Shown here piece by piece: positions 26,737 through 36,989 of a stretch of 64,000 nt of DNA. Each line of letters opens with the position of its first letter. Position 1 is the first letter of the stretch. Both the position numbers and the translations under genes were made by a program. This DNA is from Paraburkholderia tropica (GTDB lineage Bacteria > Pseudomonadota > Gammaproteobacteria > Burkholderiales > Burkholderiaceae), in contig NZ_CAJZAR010000031.1 of assembly GCF_914484835.1 (NCBI RefSeq), forward strand, positions 140,272-204,271. The letters run 5' to 3'. The notes beneath the pieces were generated by a model that was not told the DNA's origin, searched no databases, and saw only the letters and a list, made by a program, of their open reading frames with translations.

Positions 26737-26838
26737 GAGGGCTTGGCTCGTCAGAACGTCAGATAGTGGGTGAGGCTGCGGCGGCGCGGCGAAGCATGCG
26801 CCGCGGACCTTACGATTTGCTTCGAATGGCGATGCGGC

Positions 26839-27210
26839 CTAGCTGCGCGCCAGCACGAACACGCCGATCAGAATGATGCCGATGCCGATGAGGCGCTGCA
26901 CGCTCATCACTTCGCCGAACAGATACCAGGCCGCGAACGCGTTGACCACGTAGCCGAGCGAGAGCATCGGATAGGCGATCGAGACGTCGACGCGCGACAG
27001 GCCCACGATCCAGACCACCACGCTGAACACGTAGCAGGTCAGTCCGCCGACGATCGGCAGCTGCGTGGCGAGCTTCCAGCCGATGGGCAGGATGTTCGCA
27101 CGGGTGAATTCGAAGTGTCCAACGGCATTGACACCGGCTTTCAGCAACAGTTGCGCGCAGGCATTCAGGCCGACGCCGGCCAGGATACAGATAAGGGAAA
27201 TCGGATTCAT
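26839..27210 (-). CDS. Small EamA/SMR-type membrane protein, probable L-Ara4N-lipid flippase subunit (ArnE/F-like)
   Basis: Encodes 123 residues with four predicted transmembrane helices (about 3-20, 45-65, 72-92, 100-120), the SMR/EamA half-transporter layout. ArnE and ArnF of enterics have this size and fold and move undecaprenyl-phosphate-L-Ara4N across the inner membrane. Position between arnT and arnB supports this role. Only one such gene is present here, whereas E. coli uses two; a homodimer or a second subunit elsewhere are both possible. Confidence 0.8.
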   Translation of the reverse strand: MNPISLICILAGVGLNACAQLLLKAGVNAVGHFEFTRANILPIGWKLATQLPIVGGLTCYVFSVVVWIVGLSRVDVSIAYPMLSLGYVVNAFAAWYLFGEVMSVQRLIGIGIILIGVFVLARS

Positions 27211-27368
27211 CGTTCTCGATGGTCAATTCGGTTATGGGGGCGGACCGGGCGCGGGGCCGGGCGGGCCCGGCTGGCGGTTCGCGGCGGATTTTGCGTCGCC
27301 GCTCGCCAGGCATTGGCCGCAACATTGGCCGGGCGCTTGCCGCACCATCGCCACGCGCCGGGCGGCTC

Positions 27369-27416
27369 GGGCCTGAAGGCGCGTGAGCCGGCTGCCGGAC
27401 GCGCGCCTTCAGGCCC
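27369..27416. repeat. Perfect 15-bp inverted repeat between arnT and the SMR gene
   Basis: GGGCCTGAAGGCGCG (27369-27383) and CGCGCCTTCAGGCCC (27402-27416) flank an 18-nt spacer. No T run on either strand. The surrounding 250-bp gap is very GC-rich and holds no gene. Confidence 0.75.
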
Positions 27417-27461
27417 GCAACCCGGCATTATCGCTCAAGCGCGCCGCCGCTCCGCGCAGGC

Positions 27462-29153
27462 TCAGGGTTGCGGCTTTTCCACCACCACGCGACGCGCGTC
27501 GCGCGCGATCACCTGCATCGGGAAGCCCTGCGCGGCCAGTTCGTTGTACCGCTGCGCGGGCAGGAGCGCCAGCGCATAGCGCTCGGCCTTCCAGCGCTGC
27601 TCCCAGTCGGCGACGGTCGGCACCCATTTCTGCGGCTCCTCGGAGATGCCGAAGGCCAGTTCGTCGGTGACTTCCACCATCGTCATCGAGTGGCGCACGT
27701 AGAAGGGCAGCGTGTGATCGAGCACGCCGACCGAATAGAACGGCGTGTCGGGCGGCAGCTTGGCGATGGCCGCGCGCACGGCGGGCGCGAGCGGCGCGCC
27801 GGAACTCAGCGTGCCGAACACATCGTGGCCCGTGCCGGCGATGGTCGCGAGCAGCAGCCACGCGGTGCCGAGCGCCAGGGCGGGCGCGCGCGCGCCGGTC
27901 TCGGGCGTGTTCTTCGCGCGGGCGAGGCGCAGGCCGATCATCGTCGCGATGAATGCGCAGGCGGCCGCCGCAAACACCCAGACCTGGTATTCGCGGTAGA
28001 GCGCGTTGGGGTTGCGCGAGTCGCCGAGACGCGTGAGCACGAACGAACCGGCCATCAGCGCGACGGCCAGCAGCGCATAGCCGATCAGATGACGGTTCCA
28101 CTGCTTTTTCGTCATCAGCGGCAGATAGAGGCCGATGACGAGCGCGAGCGGCGGGGCGATCGGCAGCGTGTACGAGATCAGCTTCGAATGCGACGCGCTG
28201 AAGAACAGGAAGATGAACGCGCTCCAGACCAGCATCAGCGTGACGGGGGCGAAGCCGTTCGGCTGGCGCGGCGTGCGCAGCGCGTGGCGCAGGCTCTGCA
28301 CGCTCACGGACAGCCACGGCAGGAAGCCCACCAGCATCACCGGCACGAAGTAATAGAACGGGCCGGGGCGGTTCTGCGCGGGCGTCAGATAGCGCTGGAA
28401 CTGCTGGACGATGAAGAAGAAGTTGAAGAACTCGGGATTGCGCTCCTGCACCAGCACGAACCACGGCGCGACGATCGCGAAGAACACGATCAGGCCGCTC
28501 ACGAGGTAGAGACGCTTCCAGAGCGCCCAGTCGCGCGCGACCAGCGTGTAGAGCACCAGCACGGCGCCCGGCAGGATCAGGCCGACGAGACCCTTCGAGA
28601 GCACGGCGAGCGCCATCGAGCCCCAGCAGACCCACATCCACAGGCGCGCGGTGTTGCGCGGCAGGTTCGGGCGCTGGGCGAGCAGCAGCGCGCAGAGCGT
28701 GAGCTCCATCCAGAACGACAGGGCCATGTCGAGCGTGTTGAAGTGGCCCATCAGGTTCCAGTACGGCGCGCAGGCGAGCACGACGGCGGCGAAGAAGCCG
28801 GTGGCGGCGTTGAACACGCGCGCGCCGGTGAAGCCGATCAGCAGCACGCCCGCGAAGCCGGTCAGCGCCGTGTAGAGGCGCGCCTGCCATTCGCCGATGC
28901 CGAACCAGGCAAACGTGAGCGCGTTCATCCAGGTTTGCAGCGGCGGCTTCTCAAAATACTTGTAGTCGTTGTAGCGCGGCGTGATCCAGTCGCCGGACGC
29001 GAGCATTTCGCGCGCCATTTCGGCGTAGCGGCCTTCGTCGCTCGGCAGCAGATGGCGCCAGCCGAGCGGCACGAACCAGATCACGGCGAGAGCGACGATC
29101 AGAAGCAGGATCGCGCTGCGGTTGAGCGGCAGCCGCGAGGGCGTATCGTTCAT
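27462..29153 (-). CDS. arnT: ArnT-type 4-amino-4-deoxy-L-arabinose lipid A transferase (GT39/GT83)
   Basis: Encodes 563 residues. A polytopic membrane glycosyltransferase: N-terminal SDEGRYAEMAREML (catalytic Asp-Glu pair in the first periplasmic loop), DWITPRYND and FEKPPLQTWM are typical of ArnT. About 12 transmembrane helices and a C-terminal periplasmic domain follow. It transfers L-Ara4N from undecaprenyl phosphate to lipid A phosphates in the outer leaflet of the inner membrane. It is the most upstream gene of the arn set in transcription order. Confidence 0.9.
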   Translation of the reverse strand: MNDTPSRLPLNRSAILLLIVALAVIWFVPLGWRHLLPSDEGRYAEMAREMLASGDWITPRYNDYKYFEKPPLQTWMNALTFAWFGIGEWQARLYTALTGFAGVLLIGFTGARVFNAATGFFAAVVLACAPYWNLMGHFNTLDMALSFWMELTLCALLLAQRPNLPRNTARLWMWVCWGSMALAVLSKGLVGLILPGAVLVLYTLVARDWALWKRLYLVSGLIVFFAIVAPWFVLVQERNPEFFNFFFIVQQFQRYLTPAQNRPGPFYYFVPVMLVGFLPWLSVSVQSLRHALRTPRQPNGFAPVTLMLVWSAFIFLFFSASHSKLISYTLPIAPPLALVIGLYLPLMTKKQWNRHLIGYALLAVALMAGSFVLTRLGDSRNPNALYREYQVWVFAAAACAFIATMIGLRLARAKNTPETGARAPALALGTAWLLLATIAGTGHDVFGTLSSGAPLAPAVRAAIAKLPPDTPFYSVGVLDHTLPFYVRHSMTMVEVTDELAFGISEEPQKWVPTVADWEQRWKAERYALALLPAQRYNELAAQGFPMQVIARDARRVVVEKPQP

Positions 29154-29376
29154 GGATTCCAGCCTGTTTTTGTCAACGTTGCAGTCGGTCGGGCGGCGGC
29201 GTGGCTACGCGCCAGGCCCGCGCGGCGCGCAAGTGTACTACGGCACGGGGAGCGTACCTGAAGGCGAGCTTAAGGCGGCGCCATCGGGCTGCTGATCCGG
29301 GGCGCGATCAAGTGTCGCGGGCTATTCGCCCCGGGGTTCACCCTGAAGCTCGTTCAGGGGCGCGATCGCGTTTGAA

Positions 29377-29751
29377 TCAAGCCTCGATCAGCAGCGCGAG
29401 CGCCACGCGCCGGCCCTCGGCCATCAGGATGTTGTAAGTGCGGCAGGCGGCCTTGAAATCCATTGCCTCGACGCCGATGCGCTGGGCGGACAGCGGCGCA
29501 GTCAGGCGCGGATGCGGAAAACGCAGGCGCTCGCCGCTGCCGAACACCACGACCTCGGGCTTGAGCGGCAGCAGCTGCGCGAAATGTTCGGGGGTGAGGG
29601 CGTCGAACGCGTTCACCGGCCAGGGCTGGACCGGCGAGTCGGGCATGACGAGGATGCTGCCGTTGTGGCGTTCGAGATTGATGTCGACGTAATCGGCGCC
29701 ATAACCGGTGACGGTGTTCAGGGCGCCGCTGGAGTCCTGGTGTAGTTTCAA
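29377..29751 (-). CDS. Mth938-like domain protein (DUF498)
   Basis: Encodes 124 residues from a TTG at 29751 (LKLHQDSSGALNTVTGYG). The Mth938/DUF498 fold is indicated by SILVMPDSPVQPWPV, FGSGERLRFPHP and a C-terminal RTYNILMAEGRRVALALL. Eukaryotic relatives (NDUFAF3) assist complex I assembly; the bacterial role is not established. Frames extending further upstream are Arg/Pro-rich and do not look coding, so I prefer the TTG start. It lies 223 bases upstream of arnT; co-transcription is possible. Confidence 0.82.
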   Translation of the reverse strand: MKLHQDSSGALNTVTGYGADYVDINLERHNGSILVMPDSPVQPWPVNAFDALTPEHFAQLLPLKPEVVVFGSGERLRFPHPRLTAPLSAQRIGVEAMDFKAACRTYNILMAEGRRVALALLIEA

Positions 29752-30334
29752 AACGGAATTCCGAGAGGTTTCGGCGAAGGTTGCGTCGAGTGCCGCGCGA
29801 CGTCGCGTAATGCCGCGTAACCGACTGTGCATGCCGGGACTGCGCGTGCCGCCGCGCGCACGGCGCGGACCCGCGAGCGCCGCACGCGGCGGCTGCCCGA
29901 GGCCCGGCGCGGCCCGTGGCGGCGCTTTGCGCATTGCGGAAGTCGGCCAAAATCCGCTAAATTATAGCTTTTTAGCCGCTGCGGCGCGCCGTCGCCCCAG
30001 CGGGGTCCGGCCTGAATCGCTTCGAGCCGTCAGTCCGTGCGCCACATCCGCGCCATTCGCCTGTGACATCCTTGCCGGGCAAACGCAGCGGGCGAACGCA
30101 GCCACAAGCTGCAGACTGGTACGTTGCCCGAAGATGTCCGCAGTTTCCCGTGGTTAGCCGGAGTTGGCCTGTGCCGCAGCCACGCTCGCCCCTTGCCTCG
30201 TCAGGCTCGCGGCCCGTGCGCCGTCCGGCCCGCTTCGCTAGATACCCGGGTTAGCCGGTGCGCCGTGCCGCGGCCGTTGCCCGATCAGCCTCTTTTTGGC
30301 CCCTTAAGACCGCTTCCCAGACCGAAAGCCCGCC
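29752..30334 (+). promoter_or_regulatory. Intergenic region with long alaA leader
   Basis: A 583-base gap with no gene. A TAAATTATAG -10-like box (29958-29967) sits about 370 bases before alaA and is enclosed in a small GCTAAA/TTTAGC dyad. If it is the promoter, alaA-hom-thrC would have a long structured leader, as expected for post-transcriptional control, but I recognise no known riboswitch. GGTTAGCCGG occurs twice in the leader (about 30151 and 30249). Confidence 0.4.
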
Positions 30335-31573
30335 GTGAAACCGATTCTCAAATCCAACAAGCTGCAGAACGTTTGCTACGACATCCGCGGGCCGGTGCTC
30401 GAGCATGCCAAGCGCCTCGAAGAAGAAGGCCATCGCATCATCAAGCTGAACATCGGCAATCTGGCGCCGTTCGGCTTCGACGCGCCCGACGAGGTCATCC
30501 AGGACATGATCCTGAACCTGCCGGGCTCCTCGGGCTATTCGGACTCGAAGGGCGTGTTCGCCGCGCGCAAGGCGATCATGCATTACGCGCAGCAAAAGGG
30601 CGTCAAGGGCGTCGAGCTTGACGACATCTACATCGGCAACGGCGCGTCCGAGCTGATCGTGATGGCCATGCAGGCGCTGCTCAACGACGGCGACGAAGTC
30701 CTGCTGCCCGCGCCCGACTATCCGCTCTGGACGGCGGCGGTGAGCCTGTCGGGCGGCACGCCCGTGCATTACATCTGCGACGAGTCGAACGCGTGGATGC
30801 CCGATCTCGACGATATCCGCGCGAAGATCACGCCGAACACGCGCGCGCTGGTTGTCATCAACCCGAACAATCCGACGGGCGCGCTGTATTCGGACGAACT
30901 GCTGGAAGGCCTCGTCGCCATCGCGCGCGAGCACGGTCTGATCATCTTCGCCGACGAGGTCTACGACAAGATCATCTACGACGGCAAGACGCACACGGCG
31001 CTCGGCTCGCTTTCGGAAGACGTGATCACGGTCACGCTCAACAGCCTCTCGAAAAGCTATCGCGCGTGCGGTTACCGCGCGGGCTGGATGTTCCTTTCGG
31101 GCATGACGGGCGAAAACCGCCGCCGTTCGAAGGACTACACGGAAGGCCTCGGCATTCTGGCGTCGATGCGCCTGTGCGCGAACGTGCCGGGCCAGTACGC
31201 GATCCAGACGGCGCTCGGCGGCTACCAGAGCATCAACGAGCTGATCCAGCCGGGCGGCCGCCTGTATCGTCAGCGCGAACTGGCGTACAACATGCTCACG
31301 GCCATTCCGGGCGTGACCTGCGTGAAGCCGGAGGCGGCGCTCTATATGTTCCCGCGCCTCGACCCGAAGCTTTATCCGATCCAGGACGACCAGCAATTCA
31401 TCCTCGATCTGCTGCTGCAGGAGCGCGTGCTGCTCGTGCAGGGTACGGGTTTCAACTGGAAGCAGCCGGATCACTTCCGCGTGGTGTTCCTGCCGAACGT
31501 CGACGACCTGACCGATTCGATCAACCGGATCGCGCGCTTCCTCGACGGCTATCGTCAGCGTCACGGCACCTGA
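30335..31573 (+). CDS. alaA: Glutamate-pyruvate aminotransferase AlaA-type
   Basis: Encodes 412 residues of class I PLP aminotransferases. It is collinear with E. coli AlaA (YfbQ): KLQNVCYDIRGPVLEHAKRL, IYIGNGASELIVMAMQALL, FADEVYDKIIYDG and the PLP Lys in LNSLSKSYRACGYRAGW. Makes alanine from pyruvate and glutamate. The start is GTG at 30335. It sits 74 bases before hom and likely forms an operon with hom and thrC, an arrangement I recall from Burkholderiales. Confidence 0.9.
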   Translation: MKPILKSNKLQNVCYDIRGPVLEHAKRLEEEGHRIIKLNIGNLAPFGFDAPDEVIQDMILNLPGSSGYSDSKGVFAARKAIMHYAQQKGVKGVELDDIYIGNGASELIVMAMQALLNDGDEVLLPAPDYPLWTAAVSLSGGTPVHYICDESNAWMPDLDDIRAKITPNTRALVVINPNNPTGALYSDELLEGLVAIAREHGLIIFADEVYDKIIYDGKTHTALGSLSEDVITVTLNSLSKSYRACGYRAGWMFLSGMTGENRRRSKDYTEGLGILASMRLCANVPGQYAIQTALGGYQSINELIQPGGRLYRQRELAYNMLTAIPGVTCVKPEAALYMFPRLDPKLYPIQDDQQFILDLLLQERVLLVQGTGFNWKQPDHFRVVFLPNVDDLTDSINRIARFLDGYRQRHGT

Positions 31574-31647
31574 GCTTCAGCGCCAACGCCACGTAACGCC
31601 ACGCAAAACGCATTTCCTTTTCACACACTTAGACGAACACACGCTGC

Positions 31648-32979
<1,332 letters not shown>

Positions 32980-32999
32980 GGTAACGCAAGGACCAGGCA

Positions 33000-34451
33000 A
33001 TGAATTACGTATCCACGCGCGGCGCGGGCGCCGGCGAACATCATGCGTTCTCGGACATCCTGCTGGGTGGCCTCGCGCGCGACGGCGGCCTGTATCTGCC
33101 GGCGCAGTATCCGCAGATCGGCAAGGAAGAACTCGCGCGCTGGCGCGGTCTCTCGTACGCGGACCTCGCGTTCGAGATCCTCTCGAAGTTCAGCGACGAC
33201 ATTCCCGCCGACGACCTGCGCGATCTCACGCGCCGCACCTACACGGCCGCTACGTACTGCAACGTGCGCCACGGCGAGGACGCGAGCAAGATCACGCCGC
33301 TGACCACGCTCGGCGAGGAAAACGGCACGCAGCTTTCGCTGCTCGAACTCTCTAACGGCCCGACGCTCGCGTTCAAGGACATGGCGATGCAGCTGCTCGG
33401 CAACCTGTTCGAGTACGCGCTCGCCAAGGCCGGCCAGCAGCTGAACATTCTCGGCGCGACCTCCGGCGACACCGGCAGCGCCGCCGAATACGCGATGCGC
33501 GGCAAGAAGGGCGTGCGCGTGTTCATGCTCTCGCCGCACAAGAAGATGAGCGCGTTCCAGACCGCGCAGATGTTCAGCCTGCAAGACCCGAACATCTTCA
33601 ACCTCGCGGTGGAAGGCGTGTTCGACGACTGCCAGGACATCGTCAAGGCGGTCTCGAACGATCACGCGTACAAGGCCGCGCACAAGATCGGCACGGTCAA
33701 CTCGATCAACTGGGCGCGCGTCGTGGCGCAGGTCGTCTACTACTTCGCGGGCTATTTCGCGGCTACGAAGAGTAACGACGAGCGCGTCTCGTTCACGGTG
33801 CCCTCGGGCAATTTCGGCAACGTCTGCGCGGGCCACATCGCGCGCATGATGGGTCTGCCGATCGAAAAGCTCGTGGTCGCCACCAACGAGAACGATGTGC
33901 TCGACGAGTTCTTCCGCACCGGCGTCTACCGCGTGCGCGCCTCGGCCGAGACGTACCACACGACCAGCCCGAGCATGGACATCTCGAAGGCCTCGAACTT
34001 CGAGCGCTTCGTCTATGACCTGCTGGGCCGCGATCCGGCGCGCGTCGCGCAGCTGTTCCGCGACGTGGAAGAAAAGGGTGGTTTCGATCTCGCGGCGAGC
34101 GGCGATTTTGTGCGCGTGCAGCAATTCGGCTTCGTGTCGGGCCGCAGCAGCCACGACGACCGTATCGCGACGATCCGCGACGTCTACACGCGTTACAAGA
34201 CGATGATCGACACGCATACGGCCGACGGCGTGAAGGTCGCGCGCGAGCACCTGCAGCCGGGCGTGCCGATGATCGTGCTGGAAACGGCGCAGCCGGTGAA
34301 GTTCGGCGAGACGATCCGTGAAGCGCTCGATCGCGAAGCCGAGCGTCCGGCGGCGTTCGAAGGCCTGGAGGCGCTGCCGCAGCGCTTCGAAGTTGTGGCC
34401 GCCGACGCGAAGCAGGTGAAGGACTACATCACCGCGCATACGCAGGACTGA
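33000..34451 (+). CDS. thrC: Threonine synthase
   Basis: Encodes 483 residues. N-terminal STRGAGAGEHHAFSDILLGGLARDGGLYLP is typical of the longer, fungal-like threonine synthases. The PLP Lys is in LAFKDMAMQLLGN (about 125) and the phosphate-binding loop in GATSGDTGSAAEYA. Converts phosphohomoserine to threonine. Co-transcribed with hom; AAGGA lies upstream of the ATG. No homoserine kinase gene is adjacent. Confidence 0.96.
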   Translation: MNYVSTRGAGAGEHHAFSDILLGGLARDGGLYLPAQYPQIGKEELARWRGLSYADLAFEILSKFSDDIPADDLRDLTRRTYTAATYCNVRHGEDASKITPLTTLGEENGTQLSLLELSNGPTLAFKDMAMQLLGNLFEYALAKAGQQLNILGATSGDTGSAAEYAMRGKKGVRVFMLSPHKKMSAFQTAQMFSLQDPNIFNLAVEGVFDDCQDIVKAVSNDHAYKAAHKIGTVNSINWARVVAQVVYYFAGYFAATKSNDERVSFTVPSGNFGNVCAGHIARMMGLPIEKLVVATNENDVLDEFFRTGVYRVRASAETYHTTSPSMDISKASNFERFVYDLLGRDPARVAQLFRDVEEKGGFDLAASGDFVRVQQFGFVSGRSSHDDRIATIRDVYTRYKTMIDTHTADGVKVAREHLQPGVPMIVLETAQPVKFGETIREALDREAERPAAFEGLEALPQRFEVVAADAKQVKDYITAHTQD

Positions 34452-34649
34452 TCGTCCACGATGCTGTGCACGTCTCGGGCGCGATTGGCTCGCGACGTGC
34501 GCAGACGCCTTCAAGGCGAATTCACGGCATAAGGGCACGCGGCGCAAGGCCGCCTGCCCGCCGCTACAATAACGGCAGACCCACTGCCGAAGGCGCCGCG
34601 CGGAGTGCATCGCGTTTGCGCCGCGCCCAGCACGCCACTCATCCCGCCC

Positions 34650-35933
34650 ATGTCCACGCCCCAAGTTCCGAATTCCGGTAGCCCCGCCGGCACCAGCGCG
34701 CCGCGCCCGCCGATGATCTCGACCGCCGATGCGCTCGCGACCCTGCTAGCCGTTGCGCAGCCGCTCGCCCAGACCGAAACGCTCTCGACCTTCGACGCGC
34801 TCAATCGCGTGCTGGCGGTCGAAGTCGTGTCGCCTCTCGACGTGCCGCCGATGAACACGAGCGCGATGGACGGCTACGCCGTGCGCGCGGCCGAGCTGCA
34901 TCAGGGCAGCCGCCGTCTGCCGGTCTCGCAGCGCATTCCGGCCGGTCACGCGCCGCAGCCGCTCGCGGCGGGCACGGCGGCGCGCATCTTCACGGGCGCG
35001 ACCGTGCCGCCGGGCGCCGATGCCGTCGTCATGCAGGAGCAGACCGAAGCCGGCGACGGCGAAGTGACGATCCTGCACACGCCCAAGGCCGGCGAATGGA
35101 TCACGGCCCAGGGCGCGGACATCAAGAAGAATTCGGTGATCCTGCCGGTGGGCACGCGCCTGTCGCCGGCGGCGCTCGGGCTGGCGGCCTCGGTCGGCTG
35201 CGCGACGCTCACGGTCACGCGCCGCGTGAAGGTGGCGGTGTTCTTCACCGGCGACGAGCTGACGATGCCCGGCGAGCCGCTCAAGCCCGGCGCGATCTAC
35301 AACTCGAACCGCTTCACGCTCACGGGCCTGCTGCGCAATCTGGGCTGCGATGTGACCGATTACGGCATCGTGCCCGATCAGCTCGACGCGACGCGCGCCA
35401 CGCTGCGTGAGGCAGCCGCGCAGCACGATCTGATTCTCACGTCGGGCGGCGTCTCGGTGGGCGAGGAAGATCACGTGCGCCCGGCCGTGGAGGCCGAAGG
35501 CCATATCGGCATGTGGCAGATCGCCATGAAGCCGGGCAAGCCGCTCGCGTTCGGCGCGGTGCGCCGCGGTGAGGGGGCGGAGCAGGCGGGCGAGGCGTTC
35601 TTTATCGGGCTGCCCGGCAATCCGGTGTCGAGCTTCGTGACCTTCCTGCTGTTCGTGCGGCCGTTCCTGCTGCGTCTCGCGGGCGTCGCGCATGTGAGCC
35701 CGCGCGCGCTGTCGCTGCGCGCCGACTTTACGCAGACCAAATCGGATCGCCGCAACGAGTTCCTGCGCGCGCGCGTGAATCCGGCGGGCGGTCTCGATCT
35801 GTTTTCGAACCAGAGCTCGGCGGTGCTGACCTCGACGGTCTGGGGCGACGGCATCATCGACAATCCGCCGAATCATGCGATTAGCGCGGGCGAAATCGTG
35901 AGCTTCATTCCCTTTACCGAACTGCTGTACTGA
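34650..35933 (+). CDS. moeA: Molybdopterin molybdenumtransferase MoeA
   Basis: Encodes 427 residues. Diagnostic segments are PPMNTSAMDGYAVRAAEL, the TGATVPPGADAVVMQE stretch, GDELTMPGEPLKPGAIYNSNRFTL, TSGGVSVGEEDHV and the GLPGNPVSSFVTFLLFVRP motif. Inserts molybdate into adenylylated molybdopterin. The ATG at 34650 follows a TACAAT box at 34565-34570, so moeA-moaD-moaE may have its own promoter apart from thrC. A short 12-bp duplication (TGAGCTTGAACC) straddles its stop codon. Confidence 0.95.
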   Translation: MSTPQVPNSGSPAGTSAPRPPMISTADALATLLAVAQPLAQTETLSTFDALNRVLAVEVVSPLDVPPMNTSAMDGYAVRAAELHQGSRRLPVSQRIPAGHAPQPLAAGTAARIFTGATVPPGADAVVMQEQTEAGDGEVTILHTPKAGEWITAQGADIKKNSVILPVGTRLSPAALGLAASVGCATLTVTRRVKVAVFFTGDELTMPGEPLKPGAIYNSNRFTLTGLLRNLGCDVTDYGIVPDQLDATRATLREAAAQHDLILTSGGVSVGEEDHVRPAVEAEGHIGMWQIAMKPGKPLAFGAVRRGEGAEQAGEAFFIGLPGNPVSSFVTFLLFVRPFLLRLAGVAHVSPRALSLRADFTQTKSDRRNEFLRARVNPAGGLDLFSNQSSAVLTSTVWGDGIIDNPPNHAISAGEIVSFIPFTELLY

Positions 35934-35966
35934 GCTTGAACCTGAGCCTGAACTGAGCTTGAACCG

Positions 35967-36224
35967 ATGAAAATCCAGCTGAAATTTTTTGCGAGCGTGC
36001 GCGAGGCCCTGGGCGTCGCCGATGAGACGGTCACGCTGCCCGACGGCATTGCCACGGTCGGCGACGTGCGCGGCTGGCTGCGCGCGCGCGGCGGCGTCTG
36101 GGCCGAGACGCTGGCGGAAGGGCGTTCGCTGCGCATGGCGTGCAACCACGTCATGACCGACCCGCGCACGCGTATCACCGAAGGCTGCGAAGTCGCGTTT
36201 TTCCCGCCCGTGACGGGCGGCTGA
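35967..36224 (+). CDS. moaD: Molybdopterin synthase sulfur carrier subunit MoaD
   Basis: Encodes 85 residues with a ubiquitin-like fold: MKIQLKFFASVREALG at the start and VAFFPPVTGG at the end. The C-terminal Gly-Gly is thiocarboxylated to donate sulfur to molybdopterin. It lies 33 bases after moeA and 28 before moaE. The short gap upstream consists largely of a duplicated TGAGCTTGAACC element (35931-35942 and 35954-35965). Confidence 0.95.
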   Translation: MKIQLKFFASVREALGVADETVTLPDGIATVGDVRGWLRARGGVWAETLAEGRSLRMACNHVMTDPRTRITEGCEVAFFPPVTGG

Positions 36225-36252
36225 ACCCCTCACGGCCACAAGGAGAGCAGTC

Positions 36253-36738
36253 ATGCCCGTGCGGGTTCAGACCGAGGATTTCGACCTGACGACGGAAGTC
36301 GCGCAATTGCGCGCCAAGAATCCGTCGATTGGCGCGGTGGCGTGCTTCGTCGGCACCGTGCGCGACCTGAACGACGGCAGCGCCGTCGCGGGGATGGAGC
36401 TGGAGCACTATCCGGGCATGACGGAGAAGGCGCTGGAGACCATCGTCGATGAGGCGCGCAAGCGTTGGCCGGGCATCGAGGTGCTGATCGTGCATCGCGT
36501 CGGCCAGCTCGCGCCGCTCGACCAGATCGTGCTGGTCGCGACGACCTCGAAGCATCGCGGCGACGCCTTCGCATCGTGCGAGTTCGTGATGGACTATCTC
36601 AAGAGCGAAGCGCCGTTCTGGAAGAAGGAAGCGACCGAGCACGGCGCGCGCTGGGTCGATGCGCGCGAAAGCGACGATGCGGCGCTGGCGCGGTGGGGCA
36701 TCGAGTCGGGGAATGCAGCCTTGGGCAAGCCGGATTGA
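36253..36738 (+). CDS. moaE: Molybdopterin synthase catalytic subunit MoaE
   Basis: Encodes 161 residues. GAVACFVGTVRDLNDG, LELEHYPGMTEKAL-like MELEHYPGM, VLIVHRVGQLAPLDQIVLVATTS and the catalytic Lys-rich PFWKKEATEHGARWVDAR are all typical. With MoaD it converts precursor Z (cPMP) to molybdopterin. Last gene of the moe/moa unit; AAGGAG precedes the ATG. Confidence 0.96.
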   Translation: MPVRVQTEDFDLTTEVAQLRAKNPSIGAVACFVGTVRDLNDGSAVAGMELEHYPGMTEKALETIVDEARKRWPGIEVLIVHRVGQLAPLDQIVLVATTSKHRGDAFASCEFVMDYLKSEAPFWKKEATEHGARWVDARESDDAALARWGIESGNAALGKPD

Positions 36739-36781
36739 GGCGGCTTGAGTCGCTTTGAGCCGCTGGCTTGCTGTTGTTCCT

Positions 36782-36946
36782 GGAATATCAGAATAACAAT
36801 CGAATCGGGAATATTCGCGGAATAATTCCTGAATATTGAGAACAATGCCTGCGATGAGTGGGCAGTGTCGCTTTATTCCTGAAATTTGAGAACTATCGGG
36901 TAAATACAGCGTCCAAGAGGATAATTCTGATATTCTCGGAATTATC
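36782..36946. promoter_or_regulatory. AT-rich operator array upstream of hipBA-like genes
   Basis: Two near-identical 19-bp direct repeats, ATTCCTGAATATTGAGAAC (36825-36843) and ATTCCTGAAATTTGAGAAC (36875-36893), are exactly 50 bp apart. Upstream, GGAATATCAGAATAAC (36782) resembles the reverse complement of the element at 36919-36934. A perfect dyad GATAATTC-N11-GAATTATC (36920-36946) lies closest to the gene. The strong AT bias contrasts with the GC-rich flanks. The antitoxin is the obvious candidate binder. Confidence 0.65.
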
Positions 36947-36989
36947 GTCGCGACGAGCGGCGTGTTTCGTTACTCTGGACGCCCACGCC

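Noticed and set aside
29752..29934. Longer start for the Mth938-like gene
   Set aside because: The upstream 61 codons are Arg/Pro/Ala-rich and not collinear with the family, whose usual length is reached from the TTG at 29751.
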